Source: Deltaproteobacteria bacterium RBG_16_54_18 (GTDB lineage Bacteria > Desulfobacterota > B13-G15 > RBG-16-54-18). From it: DNA of 11,485 nucleotides. The notes beneath the pieces are model-generated. The model was not told the origin of the DNA, ran no database searches, and saw only the letters and a program-made list of their open reading frames with translations. The translations under genes were made by a program, and so were the position numbers. Position 1 is the stretch's first letter, and every line of letters starts with the position of its first letter. The stretch covers positions 1-11,485 of the forward strand of contig MGQT01000025.1 of assembly GCA_001797935.1 (NCBI GenBank), written 5' to 3'. This document shows, piece by piece, positions 1 through 7,589 of the stretch.

Positions 1-723
1 CTTCCACGAGGGGGTGATGAGGAAGCTTTCATCCATGTTGTCGATCATCCGGTCGAACTTGTTCATGGGCACGGCAAAGGTGAGCGTCTCCGCGGAGACA
101 AAGGGCCTGGCGGAGACATCGAACATCCCCAGCACTCCCCGGGGGCGCTGCGCATCCCTTTCGAGATAGGGATACATAACGATGCTACTGCACCCGGCGC
201 CAAAGGGAGCGAAGACGCCGTTTTGTTCAGCCTCATCGTAGTTTGCCAGCGTGAAGAGGCCGGCGAGGACGTCAGGCCGCGCGAAGAAGATCACGACTGA
301 CGGCTCATCCGATTCTTCGAGCTTGTCCCATCGCTTAAAAACGATGAAACGCGCAGGGGCCTTAAACGACGGGGTATTCCCCATCACCTCTTTCACCAGG
401 TCAGGGAATTTTTTGTAGCGCTCGCCCTCGAGCTCTCCGGGGATGCCGCACGAGAGAAAATATTCGAACTGCGGCATGAGCTGTGCGGAAAATCCGAGAT
501 ACCGCTTTCCTCCAAAACAGCCGACGGAGTTGACGTCAAAACGCAGCGATTGGCCTTTACGCACATTGGCAAGGGCGCCGATAAAACACTGGTGCCCTGA
601 GGGGGCCTTCACCAACCGCGCGGATTCTTCATGGTCGGTGTAATAAAATGCAAGGGGAAGCTCCGAGGCATCGAAATATTTATCCCAGAGCCGCATAAAT
701 TTTTTCTTTCGTTCCGCATTCAT
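1..723 (-). CDS. DUF169 family protein, C-terminus beyond window edge
   Basis: An open frame of 241 codons runs from ATG at 723 to the left edge without a stop, so the C-terminus is missing. The start is preceded by a GGGGGA Shine-Dalgarno-like run about 10 bases upstream; an ATG at 728 in another frame hits a stop after two codons. The protein is soluble, with no signal peptide or membrane segment. It has the look of the DUF169 family: an early CFIGAL segment (residues 46-51), then VGCFGGKRYLGFS (67-79), and cysteines at 46, 69, 92 and 178, the last in GAGCSS. The biochemical role of DUF169 is not established. The gene lies 35 bases downstream of the ferritin-like gene on the same strand, so it is probably the third gene of that unit. 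Family call is from memory of motifs; function unknown. Confidence 0.75.
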   Translation of the reverse strand, partial: MNAERKKKFMRLWDKYFDASELPLAFYYTDHEESARLVKAPSGHQCFIGALANVRKGQSLRFDVNSVGCFGGKRYLGFSAQLMPQFEYFLSCGIPGELEGERYKKFPDLVKEVMGNTPSFKAPARFIVFKRWDKLEESDEPSVVIFFARPDVLAGLFTLANYDEAEQNGVFAPFGAGCSSIVMYPYLERDAQRPRGVLGMFDVSARPFVSAETLTFAVPMNKFDRMIDNMDESFLITPSWK

Positions 724-758
724 CGCATCTTCATCCCCCAAAGAAGTGAACGATCATG

Positions 759-1616
759 CTATTTCTTTTTCATCCAGTCCTTGATCTCCGCTGCCTGATA
801 CGCCTCCTGCTGGGCAGTGAAGTCGAGGTTGATAACCAGGCCGCCGTGCCTTTGCAGCTCGCCGTCCTTCTGGAAGGTCTGGTGCCGTTTGAACGCACCC
901 TCGACTGTCTCGAAGGCTCGCTGCAATGCCTGCCCGATGGCCGTGCTCATATCAACCTGGTCTGCCTTGAAACGGGGATCAGCGCCGTCCCCTGCTACGT
1001 CCTCGGCAAAGTGGGCGATGTGTTTCATCTTTTCCATGGCCTGATCCATGAGCTGCCAGCCCAGATTACCCTCTTTTTGGAAGACCCAGGAATAGCGGAT
1101 ATGCTGGAGCATCTCGCGGTATTTGTCAGCTATCTCATCCTGGAGCTTATCCACGAACGCCTTCGGCAAAGAGGGCTTCCCTCCTGGCGGCGTCGCTGCC
1201 TCATCCGGAGTGAGCTTGCCCAGCAGCCGCTGGAATTTCCTCGCGTGGATGGCGGATTCCGACGCCTCTCGCTGGAGCACGCGTTTGATATGGGGATCAT
1301 CCACCTTTTCCGCCTCGCCATTGTAATGGGGGATCAGTTTTTCTTCGTAGGCGGCATAGGACTTGAATATCGTCGCCCGGTTGGTCGGATCATAGGGGTA
1401 CGGCGCAGGGACAAGATTAGGCTCGCCGCCTAGTTGGCCGACGGCCATGCCGAGCCAGTGCATGTGCCACATCTCCTCCCGCGCGCGCGAGAGCAGGCTC
1501 GCCCCGATGGACGTATCCTCACCCTCCAGATACCCGTGTATGACATACCGCAAGACGGCGGCATGCTCGTCATCCAGGTCATTGTTCAGGAGATCAATCA
1601 ATGCCTTTTTGTCCAT
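759..1616 (-). CDS. Ferritin-like diiron-type protein with two helical modules
   Basis: I place the start at ATG 1616 (MDKKALIDLL) because AGGAGGGG lies 5-6 bases upstream; an in-frame start 13 codons earlier lacks this. The 285-residue product is helical and soluble, with no signal peptide, so cytoplasmic. Residues 10-65 form a ferritin-like hairpin with E17 on the first helix and a canonical ExxH on the second (E48, H51), followed by LGGEPN as in bacterioferritin and rubrerythrin relatives. Helices around 85-133 carry E91/E92 and E120...H124. A second module at 152-209 repeats the pattern: an acidic DE at the start of a helix, then E195...H199. In these later helices Glu and His are spaced ExxxH rather than ExxH, so whether a full diiron site forms is uncertain. 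The charged C-terminal 75 residues match nothing I recognise. Sixty bases downstream of the VIT-family gene, probably co-transcribed; iron binding, oxidation or storage is inferred. Confidence 0.8.
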   Translation of the reverse strand: MDKKALIDLLNNDLDDEHAAVLRYVIHGYLEGEDTSIGASLLSRAREEMWHMHWLGMAVGQLGGEPNLVPAPYPYDPTNRATIFKSYAAYEEKLIPHYNGEAEKVDDPHIKRVLQREASESAIHARKFQRLLGKLTPDEAATPPGGKPSLPKAFVDKLQDEIADKYREMLQHIRYSWVFQKEGNLGWQLMDQAMEKMKHIAHFAEDVAGDGADPRFKADQVDMSTAIGQALQRAFETVEGAFKRHQTFQKDGELQRHGGLVINLDFTAQQEAYQAAEIKDWMKKK

Positions 1617-1676
1617 AACCCCCCTCCTTTTCTGCTTATTATAATATCCTCCCAATACCCAAAAGTGAGCAGACGA

Positions 1677-2156
1677 TTAACTGCAGAATTTTCTGACCGC
1701 GTGACCGACATAGTGCGTGATGATAACCACCACCACGGCAATCAGCAGGTGCTCGCCGATCACCTTCCACGGCCGCTCCCCCTGGCCGCGTGCCAAATAC
1801 AAGCTGAAGATGCTCAGCAGCGTCATGCCATACAGGACGCTGACGATAATGGCCGTTCCCAGCGGAAAGAAAAGTAGGGGAACGATGAATGTCGACGCAA
1901 AGATAAATTTCGCGAGAAAGGTAGCGATGGTCGCCTCCCATATCTCCGGCGTGGTGTGCTTATTCTCGGACTCTTCGGAGATATGGATACCCAAGGCGTC
2001 GGAAAAGGCATCGGCGATGGCGATGATCAATATGCCGCCGATCACGACGAGCTTGGAGTTCGTACCGGCATGCAGGCCGACCATTAACCCCAGGGTAGTA
2101 ATAGTGGCGGAGGTCAGCCCAAAGCTTAAACCCGTCTTGATTGAATGTCTGGGCAT
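1677..2156 (-). CDS. VIT1/CCC1-family small membrane protein (putative Fe/Mn transporter)
   Basis: A 159-residue, five-segment membrane protein. Predicted membrane spans are near residues 10-30, 35-55, 76-97, 100-122 and 134-151. The N-terminal GLSFGLTSATITTLGLMVGL followed by IADAFSDALG and a polar EESE loop (61-64) matches the VIT1/CCC1 fold, whose members move Fe2+ or Mn2+ out of the cytosol. The acidic residue usual in the GxxDG motif of the first span of VIT1 is not present here, so the substrate is uncertain. Start choice: GAGG at 2163-2166 is 6 bases from ATG 2156 and only 3 from ATG 2159; TTG 2168 would sit inside the Shine-Dalgarno region. First gene after a strong promoter at 2193-2221 and upstream of a ferritin-like gene, which supports metal handling. 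Confidence 0.75.
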   Translation of the reverse strand: MPRHSIKTGLSFGLTSATITTLGLMVGLHAGTNSKLVVIGGILIIAIADAFSDALGIHISEESENKHTTPEIWEATIATFLAKFIFASTFIVPLLFFPLGTAIIVSVLYGMTLLSIFSLYLARGQGERPWKVIGEHLLIAVVVVIITHYVGHAVRKFCS

Positions 2157-2192
2157 CATGCACCTCAATGATAAAAAAATAGAATAGGAAAT

Positions 2193-2221
2193 ATTATATG
2201 GTCTTCAAGGGGAGTTGTAAA
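2193..2221 (-). promoter_or_regulatory. Strong sigma-70-type promoter for the VIT/ferritin-like/DUF169 unit
   Basis: Read on the minus strand, TTTACA (2221-2216) and TATAAT (2198-2193) are separated by exactly 17 bases, five of six and six of six matches to the housekeeping consensus. Transcription would start near 2186, about 30 bases before the VIT-family ATG. This makes the left-hand genes independent of the kdp operon. AATGATAA at 2167-2174 (plus strand), between the likely start site and the ribosome binding site, resembles one arm of a Fur box but the other arm is absent. Confidence 0.65.
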
Positions 2222-2280
2222 GATACTTATAAGCTTCTTAATCGATTATAGCCTCATATGACATACACCTGCTATGCAGA

Positions 2281-2315
2281 ATGGGGGAGGTCTATGCGGC
2301 AACATAACCCCACAT
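2281..2315. other. Two-tier stem-loop after the kdp-linked lipoprotein gene
   Basis: ATGGGGG (2281-2287) pairs with CCCCACAT (2308-2315) with one bulged A, and inside it TATG (2293-2296) pairs with CATA (2303-2306) around a CGGCAA loop. It lies 7 bases beyond the stop codon of the last kdp-operon gene and could protect or end the transcript. No U-tract follows on either strand, so it is not a standard intrinsic terminator. Confidence 0.3.
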
Positions 2316-2321
2316 AAACAG

Positions 2322-2912
2322 TTATTTTCCCCTTTTAATTCTTCTTATGAAAAAACCAATGATCGGAAGTCTTTCATAGATGATCCCTGCATCCCAAAAA
2401 TCCTGATGAAAAACAATCTTCCCCTCTTTGTTAAATCGCACATGGGACATTCCAGGAAGATACATGACATCATTCTTCTTCCGCTTCAATGAAAATTTCG
2501 TGACCCAGCGAAAATAGTAGTTACCATCATGTTCTGCAATATCCTGAAGATCAAGAGCAACCTCATGCATTATATGTGTGCCTTGTATGAGATATGCTTC
2601 TATGTTTTCCAGACCCTGCAGCTCTATGAAGCTATCACGGTAATACGCATCCTGTGCATACATATCCCGGGCATACCTTCTAATATTATCTTCGGTATAC
2701 GTAGCATACAAGGTACCGAAGAGTGCTATAGCCTCTCTTTCTTTTTCAGATCCTGGTTGTATCATGTCGTGCTTATGGGGGTCGGTATCCTGCAGCGCTT
2801 GGTAATAGGTCTCCATACCATATTTTTTGTTCTGTACACCGGTCGCGCAACCGTAGAAGACCAGTAAGACGCTACAGACCAGGAGAGCCTCCTTTCTCAT
2901 GTGCCGGTTCAC
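2322..2912 (-). CDS. Putative lipoprotein with NTF2/SnoaL-like domain, coupled to kdpD
   Basis: 196 residues. The N-terminus is a signal peptide: basic MNRHMRKE, hydrophobic ALLVCSVLLVFYG, then C22 at a lipobox-like FYGC that deviates from the usual L(A/S)(G/A)C. Residues 60-190 resemble the NTF2-like/SnoaL superfamily, with HVRFNKEGKIVFHQDFWDAG (157-176) and YERLPIIGFFIRRIKR near the end, as in NTF2-family proteins often encoded beside short-chain dehydrogenases. Enzymatic activity is unknown; the fold can be a ligand-binding cup. The GTG start overlaps the kdpD stop as GTGA, implying translational coupling; the alternative ATG at 2900 has no Shine-Dalgarno sequence. GC content in two 60-base samples is about 40%, against about 60% in kdpB and the ferritin-like gene, suggesting separate origin. 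I know of no established link between this family and Kdp. The domain call is moderately sure, the lipoprotein call less so. Confidence 0.65.
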   Translation of the reverse strand: MNRHMRKEALLVCSVLLVFYGCATGVQNKKYGMETYYQALQDTDPHKHDMIQPGSEKEREAIALFGTLYATYTEDNIRRYARDMYAQDAYYRDSFIELQGLENIEAYLIQGTHIMHEVALDLQDIAEHDGNYYFRWVTKFSLKRKKNDVMYLPGMSHVRFNKEGKIVFHQDFWDAGIIYERLPIIGFFIRRIKRGK

Positions 2913-4945
2913 ACTTTCACCCAGCGCGCGGCAGCGAGGGCCGAGAGAGTAGCAACGACCCCCAAAAGGCGGCGTTGATCAAGCAAAAGACTTTTGAAAT
3001 CATACTGAATGCCGATGACGCCAATGGTCTCTTCCAGCGAGCGCATCGGTAAAAAGAAGAGCTTAACGTTTGTCAGGGTTTGTGTGCCTGCACCCGCAGA
3101 CTCGCCGTGTAAATATGTCCACTCGGCAACGGCCATCTCATTAGAGGCAAGATCGAGGTCGGATTTGTTGCGAGCCCATACCCGCAGCTTGGCATCAGGT
3201 CCCCGGAAAAGTACAAAGGCAGGAGCATCAATAATCTTTGCGAGATACGTAATCACAATGTGGCTGATGTAATCAAGGACCGTGGTGCGAAATACCGTCA
3301 AGGCATTATCCCATCCCTTTGTATCATGAACAAGTCCCCCGACAAACTGCTCAACAGGAGGAAGCGATAAGAATTCTTTGCTTATCTCCTCAATGAGCGT
3401 AATCCGTTTAATGCGAAGCTGCAAGGCACGATTTTGCTGTTTCGTTATTTTGACCAGTTGTCCGATGATAATCGAGGTAAGGAAAAAGACTACCACATTG
3501 ATAATGTCATGGGGGTGATTCATGGTGAAGCTGTATCTCGGCTCAGTAAAGAAAAAATCAAAGGTAAGCAGGCTGATTACGGCGGCAAACAATGAAGGCC
3601 CCATGCCGAAAAGAAGGGCGCTGGCAATTGTTGGAATCAGGTAAAGGTACACGAGCGAGAGAGGATTGATAAATTTTTGGAGGAAAAAGTTCATCAAAGA
3701 AACAATCACTACCATGAGCATCGGCAACAGATAATCCTTGGGATGAAATGCACGTGGTTCAGGCGTCGGCTTTACTTCTATCTCCTTTTTTTCAACCGTC
3801 GGCGTGATGAGATGCAGCTCAAACTCGCTCCGTGCGTGCAGCAAGCGGGATGCGGGCGAACCTTTCCAGAATTCAAACAGTCTAAAGTGAAGCGGCTTGC
3901 CGATGACGATATGCGTAATATTGTTCTCCCTGGCAAAATGCAGGATTTCACTCGCGACATCTGTACCGGAAAGGGTAATAGTTTTTGCACCCAGCTCGTC
4001 CGCCAGGTTCAACGCCCCGGCCAGATATGCCTTGTCGCGTTCCGACATTTCTTTGAGCGCAGGCTTTGCAACATACACGGCATACCATTCGGCACGAGCA
4101 TCTGTTGCAATCTTGTACCCTTTGCGGAGCAGCTGTTTTGCATAGGGACCCGAGGCAATACAGACCATCACCCGTTCCCCTGCCGGCCAGGGGCCGGCAA
4201 TAGCCTTCGACCGCATATAGTTCAAAAGCTCGGTATCTATCTTGTGGGCAGCGTGAGTCAACATGAGCTCGCGTAGCGCCACTAAATTGCCGCGCTGAAA
4301 AAAGTTTTCTACCGCCCGTTTGGCTTGTGGCGGAATATATACCTTGCCTTCTTTCAGCCGATTAAAAAGCTCTTCCAACGGGATGTCGATCACCTGAACC
4401 TCATCGGCCCTGTCCAAAAAGGTATCAGGCAATGTCTCTTGTACGCGTATGCCCGTAATCTTTTCGACGACATCGTTGAGGCTTTCAAAGTGCTGGACAT
4501 TCACCGTCGTGTAGACATCAATGCCGTGGTTGAGCAGTTCCTCAACGTCCTGGTATCGTTTTGGATGCCGGCTGCCGGCGGCATTGGTATGCGCCAGTTC
4601 ATCAACCAGCACAACCGTTGGCCGCCGAGTCAGAATGCCATCTAAATCCAATTCCTCAAGGACAATACCTTGATATTCCACACGCCGGCGGGGAATGATC
4701 TCCAAGTTTTTAAGCAATGCCTCCGTCTCGGTACGGCCGTGGGTCACCGCAATGCCAACCACCACATCCTCGCCACGCCTCTTCAATACAGAGGCTTCAT
4801 TAAGCATGGCATAGGTCTTTCCGACACCCGGGGAGTAGCCGAGAAATATCTTGAGTCGCCCCCGTTTGGATTCCTCGCCCTGCACTTCTTTGAGCAGGGC
4901 ATCGGGATCAGGCCTTTTGCTCTTTGTGCTGTTTTTTACCGCCAC
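2909..4945 (-). CDS. kdpD: KdpD-like potassium sensor lacking the histidine kinase module
   Basis: 678 residues against about 890 in E. coli KdpD. Domains in order: the KdpD N-terminal ATP-binding domain (about 23-232) with Walker A GYSPGVGKT (36-44) and Walker B-like VVLVDELAHTN (111-121); a universal-stress-protein-like domain (about 255-382); four membrane spans of the DUF4118 type (about 404-500); and a GAF-like domain (about 515-675). The protein stops at ALAAARWVKV, just where HisKA and HATPase domains would begin. There is no H box, N box or G box, so it cannot autophosphorylate like full KdpD. The stop is clean: the next gene overlaps by 4 bases and encodes an unrelated protein, with no kinase remnant. 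GTG start with GAGGG 4 bases upstream; 7 bases separate it from the kdpC stop. Kinase-less short KdpD proteins are known in some cyanobacteria and Deinococcus. Here it may sense potassium, ATP or a nucleotide and act on the pump or a distant kinase; that is inference. Confidence 0.9.
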   Translation of the reverse strand: MAVKNSTKSKRPDPDALLKEVQGEESKRGRLKIFLGYSPGVGKTYAMLNEASVLKRRGEDVVVGIAVTHGRTETEALLKNLEIIPRRRVEYQGIVLEELDLDGILTRRPTVVLVDELAHTNAAGSRHPKRYQDVEELLNHGIDVYTTVNVQHFESLNDVVEKITGIRVQETLPDTFLDRADEVQVIDIPLEELFNRLKEGKVYIPPQAKRAVENFFQRGNLVALRELMLTHAAHKIDTELLNYMRSKAIAGPWPAGERVMVCIASGPYAKQLLRKGYKIATDARAEWYAVYVAKPALKEMSERDKAYLAGALNLADELGAKTITLSGTDVASEILHFARENNITHIVIGKPLHFRLFEFWKGSPASRLLHARSEFELHLITPTVEKKEIEVKPTPEPRAFHPKDYLLPMLMVVIVSLMNFFLQKFINPLSLVYLYLIPTIASALLFGMGPSLFAAVISLLTFDFFFTEPRYSFTMNHPHDIINVVVFFLTSIIIGQLVKITKQQNRALQLRIKRITLIEEISKEFLSLPPVEQFVGGLVHDTKGWDNALTVFRTTVLDYISHIVITYLAKIIDAPAFVLFRGPDAKLRVWARNKSDLDLASNEMAVAEWTYLHGESAGAGTQTLTNVKLFFLPMRSLEETIGVIGIQYDFKSLLLDQRRLLGVVATLSALAAARWVKV

Positions 4946-4952
4946 CTATCCC

Positions 4953-5528
4953 TCAGTTTTTCTTGCCCGCATCAAGAGCAAGGTTGAGTTTCAATACATT
5001 CACCCTCGGCTGCCCCCAGATGCCAGCAAAACGATGTTCAATACATCTTCGGACGAGTCCTTCGACCTCGGACTCCGACAATCCTCTCTCCTTTGCAATT
5101 CGCTTAACCTGAAGCAGAGCGGACTCGATGCTGATATGAGGGTCGAGGCCGCTGGCCGACGCTAATACAAGGTCGGCTGGAATAGGCGTATCGAAAGGCA
5201 CGCCATTCGCGAGCCGAACCGCCTCAATTCTGTCCTTGATTTCCTGAAGAAACTTGGCATTGGAAGGACCGAAGTTGCTCCCCGAAGAGCCACTTGCATT
5301 ATACGCTGGATCCGTAGCAGAAGGTCTGCCGTGAAAGTATCGTGGTCCTTTAAACATCTGCCCGATTAATTCCGAGCCGACAATCTGCTTCTGTGAACTC
5401 AGAAGGCTCCCGTTTGCCCTCCAGGAAAACAGGAGCTGGGACACGGCGGTGATACAGAGCGGAAAGACGAGGCCGCATAACAAGGAGAATACAACGAAGA
5501 CGAAAAGGGCTTGTGTGGCGTGCCGCAT
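4953..5528 (-). CDS. kdpC: KdpC subunit of potassium-transporting P-type ATPase
   Basis: 191 residues, the usual family length (E. coli 190). KdpC is the small subunit of the KdpFABC complex in the inner membrane; it has one membrane span and a periplasmic domain and stabilises KdpA and KdpB. The sequence shows one N-terminal membrane segment (about 7-32), then the conserved YFHGRPSATDP (64-74), an NxSGSSGSNFGPSN stretch (77-90) and ASGLDPHIS (125-133). ATG 5528 has GGGGAGG about 8 bases upstream. It follows kdpB by 14 bases and precedes kdpD by 7, so it is in the middle of the operon. It looks intact. Confidence 0.97.
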   Translation of the reverse strand: MRHATQALFVFVVFSLLCGLVFPLCITAVSQLLFSWRANGSLLSSQKQIVGSELIGQMFKGPRYFHGRPSATDPAYNASGSSGSNFGPSNAKFLQEIKDRIEAVRLANGVPFDTPIPADLVLASASGLDPHISIESALLQVKRIAKERGLSESEVEGLVRRCIEHRFAGIWGQPRVNVLKLNLALDAGKKN

Positions 5529-5542
5529 AAAAATATCCTCCC

Positions 5543-7579
5543 CTATACTAAATTCAGCGCAGCAATAACGAGGTCAAGCGTCTTTATGCCGATGAAGGGC
5601 ACGAGTAACCCTCCCAGCCCATAGATAAGCAAGTTACGGCGCAGCAGCGCCGAAACCGTGGTTGGCCGGTAGCGCACCCCACGCAAGGCAAGAGGTATAA
5701 GCAGCGGAATAATAATCGCGTTAAAGATCACGGCCGACAACACGGCGGTTTGTGGGCTTGCAAGATGCATGATATCGAGCACCCGTAACAGCGGGTATTG
5801 CGTCGCGAAAATAGCGGGGAGGATGGCAAAGTACTTGGCCACGTCATTGGCCACGCTAAAGGTCGTCAGCGCCCCCCGGGTAATCAGAATTTGTTTCCCG
5901 ATCTCCACGATGTCGAGCAGCTTGGAAGGATTTGAGTCAAGGTCTACGATGTTGGCGGCCTCTCGTGCTGCCTGTGTTCCTGCATTCATGGCAACCGCTA
6001 CATCAGCCTGGGCCAAGGCGGGCGCATCGTTCGTACCATCACCGATCATGGCGACCAGATGGCCATCGGTTTGATATTTTCTTATCAACTCCAGTTTGAC
6101 GCTGGGCTTTGCCTCGGCCACAAAATCACCCACACCGGCCTCGGCCGCGATAGTGGCAGCTGTCAAGGGATTGTCTCCGGTAATCATGACGGACTTTATC
6201 CCCATGCGGCGGATCTGGGCAAGGCGTTCATTGATCCCTTCTTTGAGAACGTCCTTCAGCCGGATGACGCCTAATACCGTGCTATCCTCCGCAACAACAA
6301 GAGGGGTGCTGCCTTCCTTGGAAACTGCGGCAACAATCTGCTGAACCTTTTCCGGCATGGTCCCTCCCTGATCCATGACGAAATTTTTAATGGCATCCGC
6401 TGCCCCTTTCCGAATGTGACGGCTGTCCCAATCAATACCGCTCATGCGTGTTTCCGCGCTAAACGGAGAAAAAGATGCGCCCTCCGGTGCACGGATATCC
6501 CTGCCCCGCACCCCCAACCCCTCCTTTGCCAGAACGACGATACTCCTGCCTTCGGGCGTCTCATCCGCGAGGGATGCCAACAAGGCCGCGTTGATAAAAT
6601 CTTTTTCCCGTACCTCATCAGCAGGAAGAAACTCCGTGGCCATCCTGTTTCCGAGGGTAATGGTACCGGTTTTGTCCATGAGCACGACATCCACATCCCC
6701 CGCTGCCTCGACGGCCCGGCCGCTCATGGCAATAAAATTGTGTTGCAGTAAACGATCCATCCCGGCGATGCCGATGGCAGGCAATAACCCGCCAATGGTG
6801 GTCGGCATCAGGCAAACCAATAATGCCACCAAGATAGGGATGGAAACGCTGACCATCATATACCCGGCGAAAAACTTCAACGTTACCACAACGGTGAGGA
6901 AGGTCGCCGTCAGCCCGATCAGGAGGATATCCAATGCCTTTTCGTTGGGTGTTTTTTGCCGCTTCGCGCTCTCTACCATGTCGATCATCTGATCGAAAAA
7001 GGTCTCGCCAGGATTGGCCGTGATCCGGATCTTAATCTTCCCGGAGAGCACACGGGTCCCGCCGGTAACGCCGCTGCGGTCGCCGCCTGCCTCTCTGATC
7101 ACGGGTGCCGATTCCCCGGTGATCGCCGATTCATCCACCAAGGCCACCCCTTCGATGACTTCACCGTCACCAGGGATCGGTTCGCCATCTTCTACCACCA
7201 CTACATTACCTTTACGGAGCACAAGGGCGGAGACGGTCTCTATGCCACCATCGGCGCGCAGTCTTTTCCCGACGGCCTCGCTGCGGGTCTTTTTTAAGGA
7301 CTCCGCCTGCGCCCTGCCCTGGCCTTCGGCAAGCGCCTCTGCGAAGTTGGCGAAGAGGATAGTAAACCACAACCAGATACTGATCTGGGCATTAAATCCA
7401 AACGCACCTCCGGTAAATAAATCGTCTATCGCAATTCCTAAGGTGATCGCCGAGACGATCTCGACCACAAACATCACCGGATTCTTGATCATGATGCGCG
7501 GATCAAGCTTGCGCACAGAATCTTGTAATGCCTGGATGATCAGTTTCGACTGCCAAAGGCCCAGTTTTTTTTCTTTCAT
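5543..7579 (-). CDS. kdpB: KdpB, P-type ATPase catalytic subunit of the potassium pump
   Basis: 678 residues, close to E. coli KdpB (682). It hydrolyses ATP to drive potassium uptake through KdpA. All catalytic landmarks are present: actuator TGES (154-157); MPTT in the central membrane helix (258-261); phosphorylation motif DKTGT with D302 as phosphorylated aspartate; the nucleotide-binding KGAADA region (391-396); MITGDN (465-470); and hinge GDGTNDAP (513-520). The membrane DVAKYF (579-584) carries the lysine important for coupling in Kdp. S157 in TGES corresponds to E. coli Ser162, whose phosphorylation inhibits the pump at high potassium, so that control could operate here. ATG 7579 has AGGA 6 bases upstream, and kdpA ends 10 bases before. 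No truncation or frameshift. Confidence 0.98.
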   Translation of the reverse strand: MKEKKLGLWQSKLIIQALQDSVRKLDPRIMIKNPVMFVVEIVSAITLGIAIDDLFTGGAFGFNAQISIWLWFTILFANFAEALAEGQGRAQAESLKKTRSEAVGKRLRADGGIETVSALVLRKGNVVVVEDGEPIPGDGEVIEGVALVDESAITGESAPVIREAGGDRSGVTGGTRVLSGKIKIRITANPGETFFDQMIDMVESAKRQKTPNEKALDILLIGLTATFLTVVVTLKFFAGYMMVSVSIPILVALLVCLMPTTIGGLLPAIGIAGMDRLLQHNFIAMSGRAVEAAGDVDVVLMDKTGTITLGNRMATEFLPADEVREKDFINAALLASLADETPEGRSIVVLAKEGLGVRGRDIRAPEGASFSPFSAETRMSGIDWDSRHIRKGAADAIKNFVMDQGGTMPEKVQQIVAAVSKEGSTPLVVAEDSTVLGVIRLKDVLKEGINERLAQIRRMGIKSVMITGDNPLTAATIAAEAGVGDFVAEAKPSVKLELIRKYQTDGHLVAMIGDGTNDAPALAQADVAVAMNAGTQAAREAANIVDLDSNPSKLLDIVEIGKQILITRGALTTFSVANDVAKYFAILPAIFATQYPLLRVLDIMHLASPQTAVLSAVIFNAIIIPLLIPLALRGVRYRPTTVSALLRRNLLIYGLGGLLVPFIGIKTLDLVIAALNLV

Positions 7580-7589
7580 GGTATCCTAC

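Noticed and set aside
443..643. Plus-strand open frame of 66 codons
   Set aside because: Antisense to the DUF169 gene, which is continuous and rich in family motifs.
756..1433. Plus-strand open frame of 225 codons
   Set aside because: It lies antisense to the well-supported ferritin-like gene, has no Shine-Dalgarno sequence and no recognisable domain; it follows from the codon bias of the real gene.
1638..1643. Minus-strand TATAAT between the VIT-family and ferritin-like genes
   Set aside because: No -35 box at 16-18 bases (ACTTTT at 17), and the gap is only 60 bases; co-transcription from the upstream promoter is simpler.
2245..2250. Second minus-strand TATAAT upstream of the VIT-family gene
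   Set aside because: No -35 element at suitable spacing (AGCAGG at 17); the pair at 2193-2221 is far better.
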